A stretch of 64,000 bases of DNA from Gemmatimonadaceae bacterium (lineage in GTDB: Bacteria; Gemmatimonadota; Gemmatimonadetes; Gemmatimonadales; Gemmatimonadaceae): NCBI GenBank assembly GCA_037721215.1, contig JBBJNV010000001.1:62001-126000 (forward strand). The letters are read 5' to 3'. Below the pieces are notes generated by a model, which saw nothing but the letters and a program-made list of their open reading frames with translations, did no database searches and was not told the origin of the DNA. The first letter of the stretch is position 1, and the number at the start of each line of letters is the position of its first letter. Positions 8,300 to 17,929 of the stretch are shown piece by piece. The position numbers and the translations under genes were made by a program.

Positions 8300-9784
8300 A
8301 TGCACCCGCGAATCAGCCGATGGTCGCTCGTCGTTGTTCCCTCGCTGTTGACGATTGCCGCATGCTCCGATCAGCCAACCTCGCCTTCTTCAGCAATGTC
8401 AAAAGCACCCGATGGTCCTTCAGCGACCGTCGCCGCCAGTGGAATCCCGACCGGCAGAACTGTGGTGGTTTTCAAGGACACAGCGTCGATTCCCGCGGCT
8501 GGTCTCGCCCTCCTTAGCTCGTTGGGCGGAACCGTCACCACTCGATGGGACAACATCGGTGTCGCGTTCGTATCCGGACTCTCGACGAGCGCGCTCAGCA
8601 ATCTCAGCGCGAGCGGGCTGGTTACCGCGGTCGGCAATGACAGAATTCTGAACTGGCTGCCCAAGACGAGGGTGTTCGCGGTAGAGGGCGACGCCGTCGT
8701 GCTTCCACAGAATGACCCCGCCAAGGCGCGATATTTTGCCGACGGAACGCAGTGGAACATGCGCGTCATAGGCGCTGACAAGGCCTGGGCCGCGGGCAAG
8801 CAGGGACTTCCTTCGACGCGGGTCGCAATCGTCGACACCGGCATCGATTACGACCATCGTGAAATTCGCACCCTTGTAGACCGCGCTGCTTCGGCATCGT
8901 TCACGTCGCTCTTCGTGGGCGAGGGTCCCGTCGGCGCGGAAGTGCCGGTGGAGCCACAGATGCCGGGCGACAGTCCGTACATGGATAACCACTTTCACGG
9001 CACGCACGTCGCTTCGACTGTCGCGACCAACAACATCAGCGTCGCCAGCATCGCGCCGGACGTGACGTTGATTGCGGTAAAGGTCTTGAACTTTCAGGGC
9101 AGCGGGTCTTTTGAGGGCGTGGCCAGTGGAATCCGTCACGCGGCCGGACCGGCGAACGCCGATGTGATCAACATGAGCCTTGGCGCCAACGTTGAACCGA
9201 ACGAGGAGGGGGCACCTGCACTTCTCGAGCTGATGGCCCGCGTCATCAAGGATGCAGAGAAGCAGGGGGCGATCGTGATTTCTGCCGCCGGCAACAGTGC
9301 ACTGAACCTCGACCAGGGAACTGTCGTCTCCACTCCCTGTGAGCAGAGCACCCTCTGCGTGTCTGCCACTGGTCCGCTGCTTCAGCAGAACTTCGACCAG
9401 CCAGCGACGTACACGAACTACGGAATAACGGCCATCGAAGTGGCCGCTCCGGGCGGCAATGCGTCCGACGTTGAAGGTGGGTCTGAAACGAAGGATCTTA
9501 TCATCGGTGCCTGCTCGAGGCGCACGTCCGAGCCAGGACTCGCCGTGTGTCGCGGGAATGTTGACGGCGGCGTCTACTTCTATGCCTACGCGGCAGGCAC
9601 CAGCATGGCGTCGCCACACGTTGCAGGGGTGGCAGCGATGATCAAATCGTACAATCCGTTGCTGTCGGTGAACGGGCTCAAAACGAAGATCCTCTCTACC
9701 GCCGATGATGTCGGCGTAAAGGGCCGTGACATCTACACCAATTACGGCCGGATCAACCTCGCCACCGCTCTCGGACTGAAATAA
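8300..9784 (+). CDS. Secreted subtilisin-family (S8) serine protease, lipoprotein signal
   Basis: A 494-residue exported protease. The lipoprotein signal ends in LTIAAC (Cys22). A short propeptide-like region (TGRTVVVFKDT to about 115) precedes the S8 domain. The catalytic triad is visible: Asp179 in AIVDTGIDYDH, His233 in HFHGTHVAS, Ser435 in AGTSMASPHVAG. The oxyanion Asn is in ISAAGNSALN. Cys pairs within the domain (CEQSTLC, CSRRTSEPGLAVC) could form disulfides. GAGGAAG precedes the ATG. A second S8 gene follows 76 bp after the stop, separated by a terminator-like hairpin, so they may be independent units. Confidence 0.93.
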   Translation: MHPRISRWSLVVVPSLLTIAACSDQPTSPSSAMSKAPDGPSATVAASGIPTGRTVVVFKDTASIPAAGLALLSSLGGTVTTRWDNIGVAFVSGLSTSALSNLSASGLVTAVGNDRILNWLPKTRVFAVEGDAVVLPQNDPAKARYFADGTQWNMRVIGADKAWAAGKQGLPSTRVAIVDTGIDYDHREIRTLVDRAASASFTSLFVGEGPVGAEVPVEPQMPGDSPYMDNHFHGTHVASTVATNNISVASIAPDVTLIAVKVLNFQGSGSFEGVASGIRHAAGPANADVINMSLGANVEPNEEGAPALLELMARVIKDAEKQGAIVISAAGNSALNLDQGTVVSTPCEQSTLCVSATGPLLQQNFDQPATYTNYGITAIEVAAPGGNASDVEGGSETKDLIIGACSRRTSEPGLAVCRGNVDGGVYFYAYAAGTSMASPHVAGVAAMIKSYNPLLSVNGLKTKILSTADDVGVKGRDIYTNYGRINLATALGLK

Positions 9785-9795
9785 CAACCCGTCAT

Positions 9796-9828
9796 GATGC
9801 AGGCGGAAATCCGTTTTCCGTCTGCATC
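9796..9828 (+). terminator. Hairpin between the two subtilase genes
   Basis: GATGCAGGCGGAAA pairs with TTTCCGTCTGCATC around a 5-nt loop, a 14-bp stem with one G-T pair. It lies 12 bp after the first protease stop. No long T tract follows, so it may be a weak terminator or an mRNA-stabilising stem. Confidence 0.6.
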
Positions 9829-9860
9829 ACATCCCACTGCAGCACCCAAGGAGCCCCTGG

Positions 9861-11186
9861 ATGTTCCGACACCTTCGACTGATACTCGCGGCCGTCGCGC
9901 TGGCCGCATGTAACGACGCATCACAACCGGTAGGCCTGAATGCGAATGCGGCCCCGGCGCGCACGCTCGTCGCGTCCGATGGATCGATCCCCGGCCACTA
10001 TATAGTAGTCGCGGACTGGAGCGCCAATACCCTCGCCGTTGCCGCCGATTACGGCATCAAGCCCCGGCACGTTTATACGGAACTGCTGAATGGATTCTCC
10101 GCGGCGTTACCGTCGAGTGTCGCCGACGCACTGCTGGCCGACCAGCGCATTCTCAGCGTGACTGTGCAGCGTCAGATGTCCAAGATCGAAACGGTGACTC
10201 AAACCGGGGCCACCTGGGGACTCGACCGGATCGACCAGCGGGCGCTGCCGATGGACTCGCTCTACAGCTACGATTTCACCGGGGCGGGTGTGACGGCGTA
10301 CATCATCGACACCGGCATTCGTTACTCGCACAGCGAATTCGAGGGCCGGGCGGTAAAGGGGTTCGACGCGTTTGCCGCCGACCCAACCGACCCGCTGCTC
10401 GGGTATGACGGCTCCGGAGACTGTGACGGGCATGGTACCCACGTTTCCGGCACCATCGGAGGCAAAACCTGGGGTGTCGCCAAGAAAGTCGCGCTCGTGG
10501 GAGTGCGCGTGCTCAACTGCGCCGGATATGGATCTGACGCCGACGTGATTGCGGGAATGGACTGGGTCGCCAAAAACGCTACCATACCCGCATCGGCAAA
10601 CATGTCTCTTGGAGATCCAGTGCCGACGAAAACGCTGGGCACCAACGGGCCGATGGACAACGCGGTCAACGCGCTGATCTCTTCGGGCGTCACTCTCGCG
10701 GTGGCGGCGGGCAACGGCTGGGGCAATGGCACTGTTGGGGCCGACGCATGCATGTTCCCGATCGCCAACGTACCTGCGGCGATAACGGTGGCAGCCTCGA
10801 CCAGGACCGATACGCGCACCACGTGGACGAACTACGGCGCATGCGTCGACATCTTCGCGCCCGGATCGGGGATCACGTCGGCGACGTTCGACACGGACAA
10901 TTCTTCAGGCGCGAAAAGCGGGACGTCCATGGCGGCGCCACATGTCGCTGGCGCGGCCGCGCTCGTTCTTCAGCAGGCGCCGGGAGCCACCCCCGCACAG
11001 GTCCGCGACATTCTCGTCAGCCAGGCAACGCAAAACATCATCCTGCCAACGACCCTTAACGGGGGTCACACGATGAACAGCCACCTGCTCTTCAGCCGCG
11101 TAGCGGTGCCGCGTGAACTGATTGGAAAACCGCCCAAGAACACCAAGCCGTGCACGCCGCGCCGGCAGCGCGACGGCCTTTGCTGA
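9861..11186 (+). CDS. Secreted subtilisin-family (S8) protease, proteinase K/aqualysin-like
   Basis: A 441-residue exported endopeptidase. The lipoprotein signal ends LAAVALAAC (Cys17). An I9-type inhibitor propeptide follows (IPGHYIVVADW to about 103). The S8 domain has Asp150 in YIIDTGIRYSH, His191 in DGHGTHVSGT, Ser356 in SGTSMAAPHVAGA, and the oxyanion Asn in VAAGNG. The sequence between (WGLDRIDQRALP, GVRVLNCAGYG, ASANMSLG) is typical of proteinase K relatives. The C-terminal tail is basic and Cys-containing. It is a diverged neighbour of the preceding protease, not a recent duplicate. Confidence 0.94.
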   Translation: MFRHLRLILAAVALAACNDASQPVGLNANAAPARTLVASDGSIPGHYIVVADWSANTLAVAADYGIKPRHVYTELLNGFSAALPSSVADALLADQRILSVTVQRQMSKIETVTQTGATWGLDRIDQRALPMDSLYSYDFTGAGVTAYIIDTGIRYSHSEFEGRAVKGFDAFAADPTDPLLGYDGSGDCDGHGTHVSGTIGGKTWGVAKKVALVGVRVLNCAGYGSDADVIAGMDWVAKNATIPASANMSLGDPVPTKTLGTNGPMDNAVNALISSGVTLAVAAGNGWGNGTVGADACMFPIANVPAAITVAASTRTDTRTTWTNYGACVDIFAPGSGITSATFDTDNSSGAKSGTSMAAPHVAGAAALVLQQAPGATPAQVRDILVSQATQNIILPTTLNGGHTMNSHLLFSRVAVPRELIGKPPKNTKPCTPRRQRDGLC

Positions 11187-11228
11187 TGCAGCGATTGCGG
11201 TAACCGGAGGACTGCCGCAGGACGCTCG

Positions 11229-11266
11229 AAGGCCCCGCCGCTGGCTGCGCGCGGGGCCTTTCGCTT
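11229..11266. terminator. Bidirectional terminator between protease and regulator genes
   Basis: AAGGCCCCGC (11229-11238) and GCGGGGCCTT (11251-11260) form a perfect 10-bp stem with a 12-nt loop, followed by TTCGCTT. It sits between the convergent protease (ends 11186) and the regulator on the minus strand (ends 11265), so it can serve both. Confidence 0.85.
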
Positions 11267-14216
11267 ACTGCGGAACGAAGCGTGCCGCCTGCGTCCGGGT
11301 CTTGCACCCCAGCTTCGCCAGGATGTGACCTACGTGCACTCCTACGGTTTTTTCTGCGATACCGAGGGCGTGCGCGATCTCACGGTTGGTGCGGCCCTGC
11401 GCGACGTGACGGAGCACGTCGGCCTCACGAGCTGTCAGCCGCGATAATGAATCATCGCCATTGGCAATGGTTTCCCGCGCCCTGGGCCGCGTCCGCACAC
11501 CAGCGCGGCGAAGAGTACGGCGCACGTGCTCGCGTTCCGGAGGTATCAACAACCCGTCCAACTCCTCCAGCAGGCGCCGCCCGAGCGCCATGCCGTCCGA
11601 TGAATCGCCCGCGCCCAGCATCGCGTCGAGCAGGGATATGCGTATCCATGTAGCCTCGAGGCGGTTGCCGAGTGTGTCCCATACACCGACGGCCATGGCG
11701 AGCGCGTCGCGCGCCGACTCGAAGTTTCCCTTTGCGAGTTGTACCAACCCGCGGGCGTGCGAGACCTGGGCCACTGCTGCAGGGGCTTCAGGCAAATCCT
11801 GAGCGCCGTCAACCAGGATCGCGGCATCGTGCACCTTGCCAACCTCAATCAATGCTTTCACGGTGTACGGCAGAATCTGGCGCGCCAGCAGTGGCTGATC
11901 ACGGGGAACCGCATGGAATTGAGACTCAAGTGCGCTCGCTGCTTCTTCAATGCGACCTTCGGACAGCGAGAGGAGAGCAAGCCCTATCGAGTGTCCCTCC
12001 TCACTCAATGAAAGGGCTTCTTCGTAAGCGGTCCTCGCCGCTTGGAAGTTGCCGCGGGACCTGTGAACGAATCCCAGTACGTGCAATGCCTCGCGTAATT
12101 CGGCTCGATTAGACCGGCGAAGCGCCTCCACTCCGGCGGCCGCCTCGGCGAGGGTATCTTCCTTCGAGCCTGTGATCGTGAGGACTGCAGCGCGTGAGGC
12201 ACGGAACAGCCCATCGAGCCCGACGACTCCCTGCTCGCAGCAAACGGAATAGGCGGCGTTCGACCAGTTGAGTGCGCGCTCATAGTCGTGTGCCAGCAGC
12301 AGCGTTCGCACCCCGATTTCATAAACGCGGGCGAGCCGCTCGAAGGGGAGCCGGCCTTCCTGCATGAGCGACAGGGCGTCATCGAGGCGGGTTATCCCAG
12401 CGGTGACCTGCCCGCCGACGACGCTCAGCTCGGCCAGACTGACAAGAGCGAGCACTTCCTCAGCGCCATCCGCATGACGGGACGCGAGTGTCAATCCGCG
12501 CACCAGCAACTCTTCGGCACGGTTCAGATTTCCCTGTGCCAGGGAAAGGCGGCCGAGGTCGTCGTAAATTGGTCCGAGTTCGCGGCTCTCGGGGGTGTCG
12601 CCAAGAAGCTTCAGCCCTTCGTCGAGCGCCTGGGTTGCGCCCTCCGTATCACCTTCTTCCGCGCGTTGTTCGGCGATCCGGCGCAGCAGCCGTGCAGCCT
12701 CTTCGTTGTGCCCCAGAGCGCGACGCAACCGCAGGGCTTCCTCGGCGAACTGGCGGGCCGGTAATGACCGGCTCTGTCTCCACGCGACCCCCGCGAGACG
12801 CTCGAGGAGCTCCGCGGCGCGCTGCCCTTCATCGGAGAGCAGCTCGAGAGATGCAAGTGCGTTCTCGTAGTGCGCGGCCGCGTCGTCCCACGCATTCAAA
12901 CGCACCGCCTCGTCGCCGGCGAGCCGCGCGTATTCGTAGGCACGTTCTGGCTCGCCGCCGAGCCTGAAATGATAAGCCAGCTCATCGAGCCGTTTCGGGC
13001 TGCGGCGTGCCGTTCGCTTCTCGAGGGCCGTAGCGGCCTGGCGATGCAGAGTGCGGCGCCTGCGCGAAATGATGCTTTCGTAGAACGCTTCCTGCATCAG
13101 GGCATGAGGGAATCCGTATCGTTCACCGTGCCCGTCCGGTTCTTCCTCCAGAAACTGGTGTGCCACCAGCTCCTCGATGACGGCGATCAGATCTTCTTCC
13201 GCGATGCTCAGAACATTGCAGAGGTCGTCGAATTCAAACGTTCGTCCGAGCACTGCCGCCGCCGACAAGGTATCGTACGCGCGCGACCCAAGCGCACGTG
13301 CCCGCGCCAGAACGGCCTCACTCACGGTTGCCGGCAGCCGCAGCCTCTCGAGTGCAGCGACCGCCGGGGCATTTGGCTCGAGAAGCGCGTTCTCGGACAG
13401 AACTGTCAAAAGCTCTTCGATGAAGAACGGATTCCCCTCCGTACGGCGCCAGATGCCCGCGGCAATGGCAGGGTCAGGATCGGCCCCCAGTATCCGGCGC
13501 AGCATCTCCGTGGTTTCTTCGCGAGTGAGCGGCTCGAGTCGCATCTCCACTCCGACACGGTCGCGAGCGATGGTGCCGAGAAGCTTGCGCACCGGATGAC
13601 TGGAATGAAGCTCGTCCGATCTGTAAGTGGCGACAATCAACAGCCGCAATGAATGCGAGCGGTGAGCGAGATGACGTAGAATTTCCAGGGAGGTCTGGTC
13701 GGCCCAATGAACATCTTCGAGCACGAGCAACATCGGCTCTGCCGCCGAGAGACGCTCGAACACGCTGACGATCAGCTCGAGGGGACGGTCAGGATGACGC
13801 TCAAATGCATTGTCGGGGGCGCTTTCCTTTCCTTCGAGCTGCGGAAACAGAGGAGCCAGAATTTCGCGAAGGGGCCCAAGCATGTGTGCGGCAACATCGC
13901 CTTCACCCCGCGCAATGCGGAACCGCAGCGCGTCCATCAGCGGTGCATATGGCACTGACGAATCGGTGCTGGAGCATCGCCCCTCGATAATGCGTACCCC
14001 GAGCTCGGTCGCCTCGTTTTTCAGGTCGCGAATCATCCTGGTTTTGCCGATGCCGGCGGTTCCACCGACGAGTACGACCGCTCCCTCGCCCGCAATCGCT
14101 CGTCCGAGCCGCTCGGTAAGCGCGCGCATCGGTGCGTCGCGACCCACCGAGGTGGTGCATACGAGCGGTGATCGAATCATGGAGCAAATGTAGGCATGGC
14201 TGATGAGGTGAGCCAT
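11265..14216 (-). CDS. Large ATP-binding LuxR-family (LAL) transcriptional regulator
   Basis: A 983-residue STAND-type regulator. The N-terminal AAA-like ATPase has Walker A GGTAGIGKTR (51-60) and Walker B LLVLEDVHWAD. The middle (about 400-880) is helical and TPR-like, with many ALxLxxxG-type repeats. The C-terminus is a LuxR helix-turn-helix (LTAREADVLRHVAQGRTNREI, then GIAEKTVGVHVGHILAKL). LAL proteins respond to a small-molecule inducer and activate nearby or distant operons. Its targets and inducer are unknown. The start may instead be Met13 (14180), because the sequence before MIRSPLVCTTSVGRD is not family-like and neither start has a clear ribosome site. Confidence 0.93.
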   Translation of the reverse strand: MAHLISHAYICSMIRSPLVCTTSVGRDAPMRALTERLGRAIAGEGAVVLVGGTAGIGKTRMIRDLKNEATELGVRIIEGRCSSTDSSVPYAPLMDALRFRIARGEGDVAAHMLGPLREILAPLFPQLEGKESAPDNAFERHPDRPLELIVSVFERLSAAEPMLLVLEDVHWADQTSLEILRHLAHRSHSLRLLIVATYRSDELHSSHPVRKLLGTIARDRVGVEMRLEPLTREETTEMLRRILGADPDPAIAAGIWRRTEGNPFFIEELLTVLSENALLEPNAPAVAALERLRLPATVSEAVLARARALGSRAYDTLSAAAVLGRTFEFDDLCNVLSIAEEDLIAVIEELVAHQFLEEEPDGHGERYGFPHALMQEAFYESIISRRRRTLHRQAATALEKRTARRSPKRLDELAYHFRLGGEPERAYEYARLAGDEAVRLNAWDDAAAHYENALASLELLSDEGQRAAELLERLAGVAWRQSRSLPARQFAEEALRLRRALGHNEEAARLLRRIAEQRAEEGDTEGATQALDEGLKLLGDTPESRELGPIYDDLGRLSLAQGNLNRAEELLVRGLTLASRHADGAEEVLALVSLAELSVVGGQVTAGITRLDDALSLMQEGRLPFERLARVYEIGVRTLLLAHDYERALNWSNAAYSVCCEQGVVGLDGLFRASRAAVLTITGSKEDTLAEAAAGVEALRRSNRAELREALHVLGFVHRSRGNFQAARTAYEEALSLSEEGHSIGLALLSLSEGRIEEAASALESQFHAVPRDQPLLARQILPYTVKALIEVGKVHDAAILVDGAQDLPEAPAAVAQVSHARGLVQLAKGNFESARDALAMAVGVWDTLGNRLEATWIRISLLDAMLGAGDSSDGMALGRRLLEELDGLLIPPEREHVRRTLRRAGVRTRPRARETIANGDDSLSRLTAREADVLRHVAQGRTNREIAHALGIAEKTVGVHVGHILAKLGCKTRTQAARFVPQ

Positions 14217-14439
14217 CTAAACTGTCAAAGGGGGGCCTTACCTTCCGAGTTCAGCTCCACATCGATAACGGGGAGAAACTCGTGCCGCGGTTAAGAGAAC
14301 TCAGCTCAGACGTCAGGATTGGGGAAGGCATTACGCGCCACAATCTCAGGATCGGTTGTCAGAGGCGGATACTACGTTTGACTTGAGGTTGACGGACAAA
14401 TCGAACCATCGGAGGAATTGCAAACAAGGAGACTATCGT

Positions 14440-15003
14440 ATGAGCCTGACGATCTACGGCTTCAACATCATTCTGAAAAGGGAGGCGCTCGATCTCGCCA
14501 TAAAGGGCGGCTCCGAGTCTTTCATCAAGCGGGTGGCTGAACCACGGCACGGCACCGAGTGGGTTTCGAGCGATGACAACCTCGTGGCTGTCCGGTTTTC
14601 CGTCCCGGTTCTCCTCGAATATCTGGTCAGGAACCTGCTCCGCGCCGGGCTTCACCTGTCGAAGAACGGAGTCTTTGCCGACTTCGCGATTGTCCATGCG
14701 CAGCACGGCCTGGACATGCCCTGCGACTGGCTCGAGTATGAGTGCCTCGATGAGAAGGCCGACGTATGGCTCAAAGGAACCGTGCGGGAGCCGTCGTGTT
14801 TCGTTCCTTTCGATACCAACATGGAACCGTTTGATTCGGAGGTTCTGGCTGACAGCCCCAGTTGGGCTGAGCGCGGCTGGGTTACCCAGGTGGGCCGTGG
14901 CTTTCTGCTTTCAAGAGAGAGCGACTACCACTCCTGGGTCGACTTCAACACCGGGCGTGTGATCATCAACTTCCTGCCACGCACATCGGCGACTGCGCAC
15001 TGA
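14440..15003 (+). CDS. Hypothetical cytosolic protein
   Basis: I do not recognise this 187-residue product. An AAGGAG site 8 nt before ATG 14440 fixes the start; an upstream in-frame start at 14356 lacks one. There is no signal or membrane segment. The protein is acidic with many Trp residues (WVSSDDN, CDWLEYECLDEKADVW, SWAERGWV, YHSWVDFNTG). It appears monocistronic and is divergent from the LAL regulator with about 220 bp between. It ends about 20 bp before the orphan copy of the toxin-antitoxin control region. Confidence 0.75.
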   Translation: MSLTIYGFNIILKREALDLAIKGGSESFIKRVAEPRHGTEWVSSDDNLVAVRFSVPVLLEYLVRNLLRAGLHLSKNGVFADFAIVHAQHGLDMPCDWLEYECLDEKADVWLKGTVREPSCFVPFDTNMEPFDSEVLADSPSWAERGWVTQVGRGFLLSRESDYHSWVDFNTGRVIINFLPRTSATAH

Positions 15004-15022
15004 GTGCGCGTTGCTTCATGAC

Positions 15023-15155
15023 AGTTACGTCGGGCATTTTCTTAGTCCGATTAGTCAATATGCTTAGTCTAATCAACTAGCAACGTAGGGCTACGCCCGA
15101 CGCTCACGCTAGACCACGTAGTGCCACTACCGGGCTCACAGGTTCTGGCTGACAT
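15023..15155. repeat. Dispersed ~135-bp repeat, copy 2 (orphan toxin-antitoxin control region)
   Basis: Aligns with 7881-8015. On the minus strand it keeps the two operator half sites and then an ATG (15037) followed by MPDVTV, matching the antitoxin start MPYVTI. Similarity stops after about five codons and no toxin or antitoxin gene follows. It looks like the control region left after a second toxin-antitoxin module was lost, or a partial duplication. The remaining DNA to 15399 shows no gene. Confidence 0.8.
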
Positions 15156-15399
15156 GCAGCGCTCGGGGGCAAGGACATGGCGGCCGCCGGTCATCTCGTT
15201 GCAGCCATGAGCGAGCGAAGTCGCGCGTGCCGTCGCCGCGCTGCAACCCAGCAGGCAGGCCGCTTCAGGCGACTATTGGTGCCGCGAAGCCCACCGCGGC
15301 CTTCCAGCTTGGCATGCACAGAAAATCGTTTGGTTTTAGCAGGATCAAAATGCCTAGATTATTTGGCGAACCGACATATCCACTCGGAGTACCAATTCC
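15156..15399. other. Upstream region of the hexuronate operon
   Basis: About 245 bp with no supported gene. It should contain the uxaC promoter. A GGAG site near 15385 serves the TTG start. No clear operator palindrome was recognised. Confidence 0.4.
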
Positions 15400-16890
15400 T
15401 TGAACGCTCGAATTGCCCTCGGCGGCAACGCCGGCCGACATCCGCTCGAACTCGACGAGGATCGTTTCTTTGATTCCGATCCGGCCATTCGCCGAGCGGC
15501 GCGTGCGATCTACGACGAGACGAAGCGGCTCCCGCTGATATGTCCGCACGGTCACGTCGATCCCGGGCTACTCTCGTCAAACGCGCCGTTCCCTGAGCCC
15601 ACCGCGCTGTTGATTGCTCCCGATCATTACATCTTCAGGATGCTCTACTCGCAGGGAATCGCCCTCGAGAGTCTGGGTATATCCAACGCCGATGGCTCAG
15701 CCCAGGCGACCGATCCGCGGGAAGTCTGGCAGATCTTCGCAGACCACTGGTACCTCTTCAGAGGCACTCCAACCGGCGCATGGCTGGAGCACGAGCTCTA
15801 CGAGTTGTTCGGAGTAAGGGAGAAGCTCAATCGCGACACGGCACAAGAGATATACGATCGGATTTTCACGTGCCTTCGATCGGCTGAGTTCCTTCCGCGA
15901 AGCCTCTTCGACCGCTTCAACATCGAAGTTCTCGCAACCACAGATGCCGCGACTGATCCGCTTACCGATCACGCGACGATCCGCGATTCGGACTGGGACG
16001 GAAGGGTGCTGCCTACATTTCGGCCGGACGCAGTGTTTCGCATCGGAGCGCCCCAATGGAAGAGCGAGATTACCGCGCTCTCAGTTCAATCCGGAATTGA
16101 AATTGGGAGCTACGCGACTTTCATTCGCGCGATCGAGGAGCGACGCGCGTTTTTCAGGAGCGTGGGAGCGACGTCTACCGATCATGCCGTAGTCGAACCT
16201 TACACCGAAAGACTGAGCGACCACGAGGCAGAGCGTCTGTTTGCGCGCGCGCTTGCCGGGAATGCAGATGATGCGGACCAGCGGCGATTCGACGCCCACA
16301 TGCTGATGGAATCGGCTCGAATGTCGGCCGAAGATGGGATGGTGATGCAGATTCATCCGGGTGCGATTCGCGATCACAATGAGTCGATCGCATCACGGTT
16401 TGGACGCGACAAAGGCGGTGACATTCCCCGCGCAACCGAGTTTACCGATAATCTGCGGGCGCTCCTCAATGCGTACGGAAACGATTCGCGCTTCACTCTC
16501 GTGCTTTTCACGCTGGACGAATCGGCGTATGCCCGCGAGTTGGCGCCGCTGGCCGGTCACTATCCCGCACTCCGGCTCGGACCACCGTGGTGGTTCCACG
16601 ATTCGATCGAAGGCATGATGCGGTACCGCTCGTCGGTGACCGAGACAGCAGGCATCTACAACACCGCCGGCTTCAACGACGATACGCGCGCGTTCTGCTC
16701 GATCGCGGCCCGCCACGACCTTTCACGCCGCGTCGATGCCAACTGGCTCGGCGGTCTCGTCGCGCGACATGTCATCGACCTGGCGGATGCGCGTGCGATG
16801 AGCCGCGCTCTCGCGTACGATCTCGCACGGGAGACGTACAAGCTGGACCGGCCCGGCGGCCTGATGCAGCATCCAAACCTGGAGCGCTGA
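15400..16890 (+). CDS. uxaC: Glucuronate isomerase
   Basis: Interconverts D-glucuronate/D-fructuronate and D-galacturonate/D-tagaturonate, the first step of hexuronate catabolism in the cytosol. The 496-residue product belongs to the amidohydrolase-superfamily UxaC family. Seen are DEDRFFDSDP near the start, the metal-site segment LICPHGHVDPGLL, LATTDAATDPLTDH, MVMQIHPGAIRDHN and the C-terminal block RLGPPWWFHDSIEGM. The start codon appears to be TTG with GGAG upstream; no ATG lies between it and the conserved region. kdgK begins 3 bp after the stop, so the two are an operon. Confidence 0.95.
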   Translation: MNARIALGGNAGRHPLELDEDRFFDSDPAIRRAARAIYDETKRLPLICPHGHVDPGLLSSNAPFPEPTALLIAPDHYIFRMLYSQGIALESLGISNADGSAQATDPREVWQIFADHWYLFRGTPTGAWLEHELYELFGVREKLNRDTAQEIYDRIFTCLRSAEFLPRSLFDRFNIEVLATTDAATDPLTDHATIRDSDWDGRVLPTFRPDAVFRIGAPQWKSEITALSVQSGIEIGSYATFIRAIEERRAFFRSVGATSTDHAVVEPYTERLSDHEAERLFARALAGNADDADQRRFDAHMLMESARMSAEDGMVMQIHPGAIRDHNESIASRFGRDKGGDIPRATEFTDNLRALLNAYGNDSRFTLVLFTLDESAYARELAPLAGHYPALRLGPPWWFHDSIEGMMRYRSSVTETAGIYNTAGFNDDTRAFCSIAARHDLSRRVDANWLGGLVARHVIDLADARAMSRALAYDLARETYKLDRPGGLMQHPNLER

Positions 16891-16893
16891 CAA

Positions 16894-17922
16894 GTGAAAA
16901 GAGTGGTCACTTTTGGAGAGGTCATGCTCCGGCTCAAGGCGCCGGCGTTCGAGCGGCTTATGCAGTCACCAGTTCTCGAGGCGACGTTCGGCGGGGCTGA
17001 GGCGAATGTGGCTGTCTCGCTGGCGCAATACGGTGTGCAGGCGTCGTTCGTCACCGCACTTCCCGCAAACCCGCTTGGCGACGCAGCGATTCAATCGGTG
17101 CGTGCAATGGGTGCTGATACGACGTTCGTACGGCGCAGCGGTGACCGCATCGGGGTCTACTTTCTTGAGACGGGCGCGAACCAACGGCCGTCGAGGGTTA
17201 CCTACGATCGAGCGGGATCATCAATCGCCGGCGCGAAGCCCGGCGACTTCGACTGGCCGCGCATTTTCGAGGGTGCTCACTGGTTTCATGTGAGCGGTGT
17301 CACCCCGGCAATCAGCCAGAACGCAGCGGATTCAACCATCGAGGCGATTGCCGCGGCCCGTACCGCCGGCGTGACGGTTTCGTGCGACTACAACTTCCGC
17401 AAGAATCTGTGGAAATACGGAAAGACCGCTCCGGAAGTCATGCGCGAGATCGTCAGCAATGTCGATATTGGTATCGCCAACGAAGAGGATTGCGAAATGG
17501 CGCTCGGCATCGAGTCCGCGGGCGATGTCCGCAGCGGAGAGATCGACAAAGAGCGCTACCGCCGTGTTGCGGAATCGGTCTTCCACGCATTCCCCAATCT
17601 GCAGAAGCAGGTAATCACTCTTCGCGAGAGTTACAGCGCTGACCACAATGGGTGGTCGGCGGTACTGCATAACGGAAGAGAGCTTCTCTCCAGCCGTCGC
17701 TATGAGATCACCGATATCGTGGACAGAGTTGGAGGCGGTGACTCTTTCGCGGCAGGATTGATTTACGGGCTCATCACGTACGGCGACGATCAACGCGCGC
17801 TCGAATTCGCCACCGCTGCATCGTGTCTCAAACATTCGATTTCCGGAGACTTCAACCGTGTCGGTGTTCTGGAAGTCGAGGCGCTCATGAAAGGAGATGC
17901 GAGTGGACGAGTCCAGCGCTGA
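16894..17922 (+). CDS. kdgK: 2-keto-3-deoxygluconate kinase (PfkB family)
   Basis: Phosphorylates 2-keto-3-deoxygluconate to KDPG, the late step joining hexuronate breakdown to the Entner-Doudoroff route. The 342-residue product opens [11 protein letters not shown] and has the first PfkB signature region [16 protein letters not shown]. The C-terminal signature is [16 protein letters not shown], whose Asp is the catalytic base. [11 protein letters not shown] is characteristic of KdgK-type members. The start is GTG with GGAG in the uxaC end. The aldolase and the uxuA/uxuB steps are not in this window. Confidence 0.93.
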   Translation: MKRVVTFGEVMLRLKAPAFERLMQSPVLEATFGGAEANVAVSLAQYGVQASFVTALPANPLGDAAIQSVRAMGADTTFVRRSGDRIGVYFLETGANQRPSRVTYDRAGSSIAGAKPGDFDWPRIFEGAHWFHVSGVTPAISQNAADSTIEAIAAARTAGVTVSCDYNFRKNLWKYGKTAPEVMREIVSNVDIGIANEEDCEMALGIESAGDVRSGEIDKERYRRVAESVFHAFPNLQKQVITLRESYSADHNGWSAVLHNGRELLSSRRYEITDIVDRVGGGDSFAAGLIYGLITYGDDQRALEFATAASCLKHSISGDFNRVGVLEVEALMKGDASGRVQR

Positions 17923-17929
17923 GGAGCGC

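Noticed and set aside
8420-9787. Long minus-strand open frame opposite the first subtilase
   Set aside because: The plus strand holds an intact catalytic triad and signal peptide. The antisense product is unrecognisable.
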